From positions 1 to 20,211 of the forward strand of contig JAHYZB010000013.1 of NCBI GenBank assembly GCA_019424645.1: a stretch of 20,211 bases of DNA, given 5' to 3'. Below, piece by piece: positions 1-6,367 of this stretch; position 1 is the stretch's first letter, and each line of letters begins with the position of its first letter. Source of the DNA: Oxalobacter formigenes. Lineage in GTDB: Bacteria > Pseudomonadota > Gammaproteobacteria > Burkholderiales > Burkholderiaceae_D. The notes beneath the pieces were generated by a model. That model ran no database searches, had not been told where the DNA came from, and saw only the letters and a program-made list of their open reading frames with translations. A program made the translations under genes and the position numbers.

Positions 1-4
1 AAAT

Positions 5-1279
5 ATGGGTAGCAAAGCATTATCCGGAGTAAAAATCCTGGACATGACCCACGTACAGGCAGGTCCAACCTCATCGCAGCTGCTGGCATGGATGGGTGCA
101 GACGTTATCAAATTCGAAAACCCGACCGGCGACATCACACGTAAGCAATTGCGTCATGATCCGGAAAAAGACAGCTTGTACTTTACCATGCTGAACAGCA
201 ACAAGCGTTCCATCATTGCCAACATGAAGAGCAAGGCAGGCTGTGAAGTATTCGAAGCCCTGCTGAAAGAATGCGACGTCATCATGGAAAACTTTGGACC
301 GGGCGTTCTGGAAAGATTCGGATATTCCTGGGAAAAAATCCATGAAATCAACCCATCCATCATCTATGCCACCATCAAAGGCTTCGGTTCATCCGGTCCA
401 TACAGTGACTACAAAGCCTACGAACCAATCGCCCAGGCAATGGGTGGCTCCATGTCCACAACCGGTTTCCCTGAAAATGCACCGACCATCACCGGTGCCC
501 AGATTGGTGACACCGGTACCGGTCTGCATTTGGCAATCGGTATCTGCGCAGCCCTGTACCACAGAACCCACAATGGCAACGTAGGCCAGCAGGTAGAAGC
601 CGCCATGCAAGAATCCGTCATGAACCTGTGCCGCGTCAAATTCCGTGACCAGGGTCGTCTGATGGGTGGAAAAGGCGCGCTGCCAGAATACAGCCGTCCA
701 ACCCTGGGTCTGACCGCTGTTCCACGTGCCGGTAACGACTCCGGTGGTGGCCAGCTGGGTAACTGTATTCCATGTAAACCATTCGGTACCAATGACTACT
801 GCTATCTGGTTATTCAGGAAGCCAACTGGCCAATCGTCGCAAGAGCAATCGGAGACGAAGCGCTGGTAACAGACGAACGCTTTGCTACGCTGGCAGAACG
901 TCGTAAAAACCAGGGTGAAGTGTGGAAAATGATTGCAGACGTAGCCAAGAACTACACCAAGGCCGAATTCACAGCCTTCTGTAACGAAAAGAACATCCCA
1001 TGTGGCCCTGTTCTGTCGACAGAAGAACTGATGCACGATCCACACGTACTGCACCGTGAAATGATCGTCAAGGTAGAAGGTCACCCACAGGGAGACTACT
1101 ACACAGTCGGTATGCCAGTGAAACTGTCTGACGGTAACGTCGACAAGATCACTCCAGCTCCAATGCTGGGCGAACACACTGAAGAAGTGCTGAGAGATGT
1201 TTGCGGCATGTCTGAAGCGAAAATCGCGGAACTGAGAGAAGGCGGTGCTTTCTCCCTGCCACCGAAAAAAGCGAAATAA
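5..1279 (+). CDS. Class III CoA-transferase, formyl-CoA:oxalate CoA-transferase-like (Frc/YfdW/CaiB family)
   Basis: This 424-residue protein should move a CoA group between carboxylic acids, most likely with oxalate as acceptor (formyl-CoA or another acyl-CoA as donor), in the cytoplasm. The N-terminus with THVQAGP (15-21) and DSLYFTMLNSNKRSI (56-70) closely matches Frc and YfdW. The catalytic aspartate is D169 (GDTGTG), and active-site Y139 and E140 are present. Position 48 is Gln as in E. coli YfdW, not the Trp of Oxalobacter Frc. The glycine loop before residue 250 reads SGGGQ rather than GGGGQ, and the segment GFGSSGP (126-132) is more like YfdE/UctC-type transferases. The length fits the family (Frc about 428). 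Leu is almost always CTG and Pro mostly CCA, unlike the neighbouring genes, so the gene is probably highly expressed. The start lies 5 bases into the window, so its RBS and promoter are not visible. The exact donor and acceptor cannot be read from sequence. Confidence 0.9.
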   Translation: MGSKALSGVKILDMTHVQAGPTSSQLLAWMGADVIKFENPTGDITRKQLRHDPEKDSLYFTMLNSNKRSIIANMKSKAGCEVFEALLKECDVIMENFGPGVLERFGYSWEKIHEINPSIIYATIKGFGSSGPYSDYKAYEPIAQAMGGSMSTTGFPENAPTITGAQIGDTGTGLHLAIGICAALYHRTHNGNVGQQVEAAMQESVMNLCRVKFRDQGRLMGGKGALPEYSRPTLGLTAVPRAGNDSGGGQLGNCIPCKPFGTNDYCYLVIQEANWPIVARAIGDEALVTDERFATLAERRKNQGEVWKMIADVAKNYTKAEFTAFCNEKNIPCGPVLSTEELMHDPHVLHREMIVKVEGHPQGDYYTVGMPVKLSDGNVDKITPAPMLGEHTEEVLRDVCGMSEAKIAELREGGAFSLPPKKAK

Positions 1280-1292
1280 TTGGTGGTATTGT

Positions 1293-1314
1293 TTTAATGA
1301 AGTGATTCATTAAA
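1293..1314 (+). repeat. AT-rich perfect hairpin after the CoA-transferase gene
   Basis: A perfect 9-bp inverted repeat, TTTAATGAA and TTCATTAAA around a GTGA loop, begins 13 bases after the stop codon and directly precedes the GC-rich terminator. With the terminator it would give tandem 3' hairpins on a transcript that looks highly expressed. An operator role is also possible. Confidence 0.6.
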
Positions 1315-1324
1315 CTTTCTGCAG

Positions 1325-1354
1325 GATGGGTGGCTTGTCCACCCATCTTTTTTT
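1325..1354 (+). terminator. Rho-independent terminator of the CoA-transferase gene
   Basis: A 9-bp perfect stem (GATGGGTGG with CCACCCATC), a 5-nt loop CTTGT and then seven T residues. This is a textbook intrinsic terminator. It separates the CoA-transferase transcript from the formyltransferase gene that starts 18 bases after the T-run. Confidence 0.92.
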
Positions 1355-1372
1355 ATGCATAAGGGGTTTTCC

Positions 1373-2305
1373 ATGCGAATTGTCATTGTCGGGCAACGTA
1401 GATTCGGAAAAGCGGCTCTTGAAGCTTTTCAGTCTCGTGGGCATGAAATTGTCGGTGTATTCGTCGCACCTGATAAAAAAGGGGCTGAACCGGATACCCT
1501 GAAGCTCTTTGCATTGGACAAGGGTATTCCCTTATACCAGTTTGACGATCTGAGAAGCCCCGAAGCTCTATCGGCTATTGCTGATTTGAAGTCCGATATG
1601 GCTGTTATGGCTTACGTGCTTCAGTTCGTACCGGAAGAATTTGCAAAAATTCCAATATACGGCACTATCCAGTTCCATCCTTCACTGTTACCGAAATATC
1701 GGGGCCCGAGTGCCATTAACTGGGCGATTGTGTGTGGCGAAGAGGAAACGGGCATTACTGTCTTTCGCCCTACCGATGGAATGGATGAAGGGCCGATTTT
1801 GCTGCAAAAAAGGGTTCCCATTCATCAGGATGAGACATTGGGTGCCTTGTATCATCAGCGTTTGTTTCCTTTGGGTATTGAAGCTCTGCTGGAAACGGCA
1901 GACCGTATTGCTTTGGGCGATTATGAAGAAAAGGAACAGGATAATGCTGCGGCCAGTTATGAAGGATGGTTCCGTACCATAGACGCGCGGATTAACTGGA
2001 ATAATCATGTCAATCAGGTTTATAACCTCATCAGGGGATGCAATCCGAAGCCAGGTGCATGGAGTACGGTAAACGGCCTGAAATTTATTGTTCTGGATGC
2101 AAGGAAACATCTTCATGCCGCGGCTGCCAGCGTCCGTGGAAGGCCGGGATCGATTGTTGAAGTGGATGATGAGAGCTTTTTTGTCGAGGGGCAGGGTGGT
2201 GAAATCCGGATTTTCCAGATTCAGCTTGAGTCGGGAGAGAAAATGCAAGCATCGGATTTTGCAAGACAAAATGGGTTGATAGTCGGTTCACCTCTTGGTA
2301 ACTGA
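1373..2305 (+). CDS. Stand-alone formyltransferase resembling the 10-formyl-THF dehydrogenase hydrolase domain
   Basis: A 310-residue formyltransferase-fold protein that probably uses 10-formyl-tetrahydrofolate, either hydrolysing it or passing the formyl group to an unknown acceptor. HPSLLP at 102-107 carries the catalytic His (H102), and DGMDEGP supplies the Asp (D138). Their 36-residue spacing is that of H106/D142 in rat ALDH1L1. RGPSAINW, LYHQRLFPLGIEAL, ATYEGW-like ASYEGW and IRGCNPKPGAW all resemble the ALDH1L1 N-terminal domain more than Fmt. The C-terminal part (about 205-310) is the usual small beta-barrel, ending in LESGEKMQASDFAR. No acyl-carrier or aldehyde dehydrogenase part follows. 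The start at 1373 has an AAGGGG RBS 8 bases upstream; an in-frame ATG at 1355 abuts the terminator T-run and is rejected. It lies between the CoA-transferase and ahcY. Databases may label it methionyl-tRNA formyltransferase, which I consider less likely. Confidence 0.8.
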   Translation: MRIVIVGQRRFGKAALEAFQSRGHEIVGVFVAPDKKGAEPDTLKLFALDKGIPLYQFDDLRSPEALSAIADLKSDMAVMAYVLQFVPEEFAKIPIYGTIQFHPSLLPKYRGPSAINWAIVCGEEETGITVFRPTDGMDEGPILLQKRVPIHQDETLGALYHQRLFPLGIEALLETADRIALGDYEEKEQDNAAASYEGWFRTIDARINWNNHVNQVYNLIRGCNPKPGAWSTVNGLKFIVLDARKHLHAAAASVRGRPGSIVEVDDESFFVEGQGGEIRIFQIQLESGEKMQASDFARQNGLIVGSPLGN

Positions 2306-2348
2306 AACTGTTTTTATTGTCGATGCTGATCGAAGTGACCACGAATAT

Positions 2349-2377
2349 TTAACAAGTTGCCTTTTTTCATGTAATAT
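2349..2377 (+). promoter_or_regulatory. Sigma-70 promoter for the ahcY riboswitch transcript
   Basis: A -35 box TTAACA (2349-2354, 5/6 to consensus) and a -10 box TAATAT (2372-2377) are separated by exactly 17 bp. The predicted transcription start, about 2384, falls just before the first stem of the SAH riboswitch, which strongly supports the assignment. Confidence 0.75.
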
Positions 2378-2385
2378 TGCCGCAC

Positions 2386-2489
2386 GTCCGAGGAGCGTTG
2401 CAACAAAATGCTTCCGTCATTTCTGCTTTATAGTTGAAAAATACGGAAATATTTTAGCCAGGCTCGGATTCTTCAAAACGGCGCTCACG
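2386..2489 (+). promoter_or_regulatory. SAH (S-adenosylhomocysteine) riboswitch upstream of ahcY
   Basis: The conserved core of the SAH riboswitch is present: CCGAGGAGCG followed by TTGCAAC, then GCCAGGCTCGG and finally ACGGCGCTCACG. P1 is TCCGAG (2387-2392) with CTCGGA (2463-2468). P2 is AAAAT/ATTTT (2405-2409, 2451-2455) continued by TTCCGT/ACGGAA (2412-2417, 2443-2448). The pseudoknot pairs GAGCG (2393-2397) with CGCTC (2482-2486). This family is known to raise ahcY expression when SAH accumulates, and the downstream gene is SAH hydrolase. No intrinsic terminator lies between aptamer and gene, so control is probably at translation. Confidence 0.95.
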
Positions 2490-2492
2490 TTA

Positions 2493-2519
2493 CTTTTTTC
2501 TCATTATTTTAGAAAGGAG
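2493..2519 (+). promoter_or_regulatory. Possible SD-sequestering hairpin, expression platform of the SAH riboswitch
   Basis: CTTTTTTCT (2493-2501) can pair over nine positions, two of them G-U, with AGAAAGGAG (2511-2519), which contains the ahcY Shine-Dalgarno sequence. The loop is nine bases. It begins four bases after the conserved aptamer end. The pairing is seen directly; its role in switching is inference. Confidence 0.45.
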
Positions 2520-2525
2520 AGCGTG

Positions 2526-3938
2526 ATGAACGCTGTATCCAAAACCGAACAGGATTTTTATATTGCTGACCCTGATTTAACGGCATGGGGTAACAAGGAA
2601 ATCAGGATTGCAGAAACCGAAATGCCGGGATTGATGGCTATTCGGGAAGAATACGCTACTTCCAAGCCTTTGACGGGCGCCCGTATAAGCGGTTCGCTGC
2701 ATATGACCATTCAAACTGCTGTATTGATCCAGACGCTGGAAGCGCTTGGTGCAGAAGTACGCTGGGCTTCCTGTAATATTTATTCTACACAGGATCATGC
2801 TGCCGCAGCAATTGCGTCCAATGGTACGCCTGTATTCGCATTCAAGGGCGAATCACTGGATGACTACTGGGAATTCACCCATCGCATTTTTGAATGGCCT
2901 GACGGTGGTTATTCAAACATGATTCTGGACGATGGTGGAGATGCAACCCTTCTGTTGCATTTGGGAAGCCGTGCTGAACAGGATCCATCCGTTCTGGACA
3001 ACCCGGGCTCTGAAGAAGAAGTTTGTCTTTTCAATGCCATCAAACGTTATTTGAAGACAGATCCGAACTGGTATTCGAAGCGTATCAAGGAAATCAAGGG
3101 GGTTACCGAAGAAACCACAACAGGTGTTCATCGCCTGTACCAGATGCACGAAGAAGGCAAGCTGAAGTTCCCTGCCATCAATGTAAATGATTCCGTGACC
3201 AAGTCCAAATTCGATAATCTGTATGGCTGTCGTGAATCTCTGGTTGATGGTATCAAACGCGCGACTGACGTGATGATTGCAGGCAAGGTCGCTGTCGTTT
3301 GCGGCTATGGCGATGTCGGCAAGGGATGTGCACAGGCTTTGAAAGCACTCTCGGCTCAGGTTTGGGTAACGGAAGTGGATCCGATCTGTGCGCTTCAGGC
3401 AGCGATGGAAGGTTATCGCGTCGTGACAATGGACTATGCTGCGGAAATGGCAGATATCTTCGTTACCTGCACCGGTAATTACCATGTCATTACACATGAC
3501 CATATGGTGAAAATGAAAGACCAGGCTATCGTGTGCAATATCGGTCACTTCGACAACGAAATCGACGTAGCCTCGATGAAACAATACACCTGGGACAATA
3601 TCAAGCCACAGGTCGATCACATCATTCTTCCGAACGGTAACAGAATCATTCTTCTCGCGGAAGGACGTCTGGTCAATCTGGGCTGTGGCACAGGTCATCC
3701 TTCTTACGTCATGAGTTCTTCTTTTGCCAATCAGACGATTGCTCAGATTGAACTGTTTACCAATACCGAAGCATATCCTGTCGGTGTTTATACTCTGCCC
3801 AAACATCTTGATGAAAAAGTCGCTCGTCTCCAGTTGAAAAAACTGAATGCCGTGCTGACCGAATTGTCGGATGAACAGGCCGCTTATATCGGTGTCAGTA
3901 AGGAAGGTCCGTACAAACCGAACCACTACAGATATTAA
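2526..3938 (+). CDS. ahcY: Adenosylhomocysteinase (SAH hydrolase)
   Basis: Reversibly splits S-adenosylhomocysteine to adenosine and homocysteine using bound NAD, removing the product inhibitor of methyltransferases and feeding the methionine cycle. The protein is 470 residues, typical for the bacterial form with the insertion of about 40 residues relative to the human enzyme. Visible motifs are CNIYSTQDHAAAA (83-95), the catalytic region with E196, K226 and D230 in VTEETTTG and NDSVTKSKFDN, the NAD-binding loop GYGDVGKG (260-267), and the conserved C-terminal KPNHYRY. The start at 2526 follows GGAG by six bases. A TTG-started in-frame extension from 2295 would run through the riboswitch and is not credible. 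The gene is controlled by its own promoter and SAH riboswitch, and is followed by the membrane protein and metF genes, a typical betaproteobacterial order. Confidence 0.97.
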   Translation: MNAVSKTEQDFYIADPDLTAWGNKEIRIAETEMPGLMAIREEYATSKPLTGARISGSLHMTIQTAVLIQTLEALGAEVRWASCNIYSTQDHAAAAIASNGTPVFAFKGESLDDYWEFTHRIFEWPDGGYSNMILDDGGDATLLLHLGSRAEQDPSVLDNPGSEEEVCLFNAIKRYLKTDPNWYSKRIKEIKGVTEETTTGVHRLYQMHEEGKLKFPAINVNDSVTKSKFDNLYGCRESLVDGIKRATDVMIAGKVAVVCGYGDVGKGCAQALKALSAQVWVTEVDPICALQAAMEGYRVVTMDYAAEMADIFVTCTGNYHVITHDHMVKMKDQAIVCNIGHFDNEIDVASMKQYTWDNIKPQVDHIILPNGNRIILLAEGRLVNLGCGTGHPSYVMSSSFANQTIAQIELFTNTEAYPVGVYTLPKHLDEKVARLQLKKLNAVLTELSDEQAAYIGVSKEGPYKPNHYRY

Positions 3939-3948
3939 TCAATGTCAA

Positions 3949-3979
3949 AAAGTGCGCGGAATTCATTTTCCGTCACTTT
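3949..3979 (+). other. Imperfect hairpin in the ahcY 3' spacer
   Basis: AAAGTG/CACTTT (6 bp) and CGGAA/TTCCG (5 bp) are stacked with a small asymmetric internal loop. No T-run follows (the next bases are GGCC), so it is a weak terminator at best; it may be an mRNA 3' structure or attenuator within an ahcY-metF transcript. Confidence 0.3.
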
Positions 3980-4071
3980 GGCCAGGCGAATTTTGGATAT
4001 GATGCTCATACAGTATCAGATAATCATCTGAAGTCTGAACAAGAGTTCCACCATTTTTTTGGAGGGGAATC

Positions 4072-4413
4072 ATGCGTATTCTCATCGTCTGGCTGATTAA
4101 TACGGTTGCTTTGCTCGTTTTACCCTATCTGATGACGTCGATCAGGATTTCCGGTTTCTGGACTGCGCTGATAGCGGCGCTGGTACTTGGGCTGGTCAAT
4201 GCGTTGATCCGGCCGATTCTCGTTGTGCTGACATTGCCAGTAACATTGGTGACGCTGGGTCTTTTCATTTTCGTCATTAATGGTTTGCTGTTCTGGCTGG
4301 TTTCCAGAATGGTGGACGGTTTTTATGTCAGTGGCTTCTGGGCTGCGATAGGGGGAGCACTGCTGTACAGTATCATTTCGTGGGCACTGTCCACTTTGCT
4401 ATTAAAGAATTAA
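4072..4413 (+). CDS. YvlD / phage_holin_4_2 family four-helix membrane protein
   Basis: A 113-residue, very hydrophobic inner-membrane protein with four predicted transmembrane segments at about 4-21, 29-46, 50-78 and 86-110. The stretch LVNALIRPILVVLTLPVT (41-58) and the GFWAAIGGALLYSIISW ending are hallmarks of the family that Pfam names after phage holins. In chromosomes these are ordinary membrane proteins of unknown function, and no phage genes are nearby. A strong GGAGGGG RBS (4061-4067) precedes the ATG. Its stop codon TAA is immediately followed by the metF ATG, implying translational coupling. Its position between ahcY and metF is common in betaproteobacteria, which suggests co-expression; a direct role in methionine metabolism is not shown. 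Confidence 0.85.
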   Translation: MRILIVWLINTVALLVLPYLMTSIRISGFWTALIAALVLGLVNALIRPILVVLTLPVTLVTLGLFIFVINGLLFWLVSRMVDGFYVSGFWAAIGGALLYSIISWALSTLLLKN

Positions 4414-5298
4414 ATGCCATCACAAAAAAGTTTCAGTATTGAAGTTTTTCCACCGAAGACGCAGGAAGGGATCGAAACATTGCGAAAGACACGGGCAGAA
4501 CTGGCCGAGTTATCGCCCAAGTATTTTTCGATCACTTACGGCGCAGGCGGATCGACACAACAGGGAACGCACAATATCGCGTTGGAAATCCAGAAGGAAG
4601 GATTTGAGGCTGCTCCTCATGTAACCTGCATCGGAACGACACGGGATTCGGTTCGGGAACGCTTGAATGAGTGTCGTGCAAACGGTATCAGGCATATTGT
4701 TGCGCTTCGCGGCGATTTGCCGAGTTCTTATGGCGTTTTGGGTGAATTCCGTTATGCCAATGAGCTGGTTGAATTCATACGTGCCGAAACGGGCGACTGG
4801 TTCCGTATCGATGTCGCTGCCTATCCTGAAATGCATCCACAGGCCAAGTCCCTTCAGGATGACGTGGACAATTTTGTCAGGAAGGTGCAGGCGGGAGCCG
4901 ATGCAGCTATCACACAGTATTTCTATAATGCGTCTTCTTATTTCCGTTTTATGGAAAATGTGCAGAAGGCAGGTGTCGATGTTCCGGTGATTGCCGGGAT
5001 TATGCCGATTACCAATTTCAAGCAGCTGGCACAATTTTCCGATATGTGTGGGGCGGAAATTCCACGCTGGATTCGCCTGAGGCTGGAAAATTATGGTGAC
5101 GATCTTGCCTCGATTCGCGCATTCGGTCTTGATGTCGTGACAGAGCTGTGCGAACAGTTACTGGCTGGCGGGGCGCCCGGTCTTCATTTTTACAGTCTGA
5201 ACAAGGCTGCGACGACAAGGGAAATCTGGCATCGCCTGAAGCTGGATGAAAGAAAAGAAATCGGCTCCGACAAAAAAGCCGAAGCCGTAGAGGCTTGA
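4414..5298 (+). CDS. metF: 5,10-methylenetetrahydrofolate reductase
   Basis: Reduces 5,10-methylene-THF to 5-methyl-THF with an FAD cofactor, supplying the methyl group for methionine synthesis in the cytoplasm. The protein is 294 residues, the normal bacterial length, a TIM barrel. E10 in IEVFPPK corresponds to the essential Glu28 of E. coli MetF. SITYGAGGS (39-47), HVTCIG (69-74) and ALRGD (97-101, D101 matching E. coli Asp120) bind folate and FAD. ITQYFY and PGLHFYSLN near the end are also typical. The ATG follows the upstream stop codon with no gap and has no good SD of its own, so translation probably depends on coupling to the membrane protein gene. With ahcY it forms two steps of the methyl cycle. 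A strong terminator follows. Confidence 0.96.
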   Translation: MPSQKSFSIEVFPPKTQEGIETLRKTRAELAELSPKYFSITYGAGGSTQQGTHNIALEIQKEGFEAAPHVTCIGTTRDSVRERLNECRANGIRHIVALRGDLPSSYGVLGEFRYANELVEFIRAETGDWFRIDVAAYPEMHPQAKSLQDDVDNFVRKVQAGADAAITQYFYNASSYFRFMENVQKAGVDVPVIAGIMPITNFKQLAQFSDMCGAEIPRWIRLRLENYGDDLASIRAFGLDVVTELCEQLLAGGAPGLHFYSLNKAATTREIWHRLKLDERKEIGSDKKAEAVEA

Positions 5299-5302
5299 GA
5301 TG

Positions 5303-5337
5303 TGGCGCCGTTCAGTTTCCTGATCGGCGCCATTTTT
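5303..5337 (+). terminator. Rho-independent terminator of metF
   Basis: TGGCGCCG (5303-5310) pairs with CGGCGCCA (5325-5332), extended by an inner TCAG/CTGA pairing, and five T residues follow. It lies between convergent metF and nusB; the last base of the T-run overlaps the nusB stop codon. On the - strand the stem lacks a T-run, so it mainly serves metF. Confidence 0.88.
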
Positions 5338-5806
5338 ATACCTTGCGATCCGCTTCCACTTCGACAGGTCGCAATTTCGCTGCCAGCTTGTCAAGAACGC
5401 CATTCACGAATTTGTGGCCGTCAATGCCGCCAAACGATTTGGTCAGTTCCACCGCTTCGTTGATGACGACCCGGTACGGTATTTCAATGTGATTGGTCAG
5501 CTCGAATGCGCCCAGAATCAGAATGGCATGTTCGACAGGCGACAACTCTTCAAGCGGGCGATCGATATGAGGTGCCAGTTCTTCGCGTAACTTGTCTGCC
5601 TGACGGATGCTGCCTGACAGAAGCGTAACGAAATGACCTGTATCGGCCTTGTCGAATCCGTGTGCCTGCCGGATATGTTCAATGATGACGGGTGCGTCAT
5701 CACGGTTCAATAACCATTCATATAATCCCTGGAGAGCGAATTCCCTCGAACGATGTCGGGGTGAACGGTTTTTGGATGGGTTGGCATGGACTGATGTAGT
5801 TTTCAT
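5336..5806 (-). CDS. nusB: Transcription antitermination factor NusB
   Basis: Binds boxA RNA together with NusE (S10) and supports antitermination on rRNA operons. The protein is 156 residues. After a basic N-terminal tail of about 18 residues come RSREFALQGLYEW (19-31), typical of the first NusB helix, then LSPVEHAILILGAFEL and IPYRVVINEAVELTKSFGG, and it ends with KFVNGVLDKLA, all classical NusB signatures. It is the last gene of the ribB-ribH-nusB operon, a very common arrangement, 47 bases after ribH. The ATG lacks a strong SD, which suggests read-through translation from ribH or S1-assisted initiation. Confidence 0.96.
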   Translation of the reverse strand: MKTTSVHANPSKNRSPRHRSREFALQGLYEWLLNRDDAPVIIEHIRQAHGFDKADTGHFVTLLSGSIRQADKLREELAPHIDRPLEELSPVEHAILILGAFELTNHIEIPYRVVINEAVELTKSFGGIDGHKFVNGVLDKLAAKLRPVEVEADRKV

Positions 5807-5853
5807 TTTAATAATGCAAGAAATTTCACAAAGAAAAATGTTTTGTGAAAATG

Positions 5854-6339
5854 TTATTCGTCTTCTTCCGGCGGTTCCAGTTCATCGATTGCCATGACGA
5901 GATTGGCCATCTCGACAGCGACGCGGGCAGCTTCGGTTCCTTTTTCAATCATGCGCGCTTCAGCCTGTTCATCCGTATAAGTGGTCAGGATGGCATTGGC
6001 AATTGGCATGTCGAAGTCGAGTGCGACACGTGAAATACCGGCAGCGGATTCATTGGAAACCAGCTCGAAGTGATAGGTTTCTCCCTTGATGATTCCGCCG
6101 ACGGCGATCAGGGCGTCGAATTGTTGCGATTCGGCCATTTTCTGAAGTGCTGTAGGGATCTCCAGTGCTCCAGGAACAGTGGCTACAAGAATGTCTTCAT
6201 CGGCAACGCCGAGCCGTTTTAGTTCAGTGAGGCAGGCACTTAAAAGTCCGCGACAGATTTCTTCGTTAAAGCGGGACTGAACAATACCGATTCTCAGATC
6301 CTGGCCTTGAAGATCAATTTCAAAGGTGTTGACTGTCAT
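5854..6339 (-). CDS. ribH: 6,7-dimethyl-8-ribityllumazine synthase
   Basis: Condenses 5-amino-6-ribitylaminouracil with 3,4-dihydroxy-2-butanone 4-phosphate, the penultimate step of riboflavin synthesis, probably as a multimeric shell. The protein is 161 residues. IGIVQSRFNEEI (18-29), VPGALEIP (55-62), VGGIIKGETYHFELV with the catalytic His (H90), and the T-G/A-rich IL-T-T-DEQA-like segment are visible. An AAGGAG RBS sits four bases before a first ATG (6342) and seven before a second; I chose the second for its better spacing. It lies 28 bases downstream of ribB, whose product makes one of its substrates. The acidic C-terminus (LEPPEEDE) is unremarkable. Confidence 0.96.
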   Translation of the reverse strand: MTVNTFEIDLQGQDLRIGIVQSRFNEEICRGLLSACLTELKRLGVADEDILVATVPGALEIPTALQKMAESQQFDALIAVGGIIKGETYHFELVSNESAAGISRVALDFDMPIANAILTTYTDEQAEARMIEKGTEAARVAVEMANLVMAIDELEPPEEDE

Positions 6340-6367
6340 CATCGTTCTCCTTGGTCGTGGATGAATG

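Noticed and set aside
389..1177. A 262-codon open frame antisense to the CoA-transferase gene
   Set aside because: It is explained by the strong codon bias of the sense gene, has a low-complexity, Val/Trp/Cys-rich unnatural composition and no RBS.
2295..2525. TTG-started N-terminal extension of AhcY
   Set aside because: It would translate through the promoter and SAH riboswitch; the ATG at 2526 has an SD and the usual N-terminus.
2913..3926. A 337-codon open frame antisense to ahcY
   Set aside because: The sense strand is an unambiguous SAH hydrolase; the antisense translation shows no domain and no start signal.
4072..4413. Phage holin
   Set aside because: The family name is historical; no lysin or other phage gene is near, and the gene belongs to the ahcY-metF neighbourhood.
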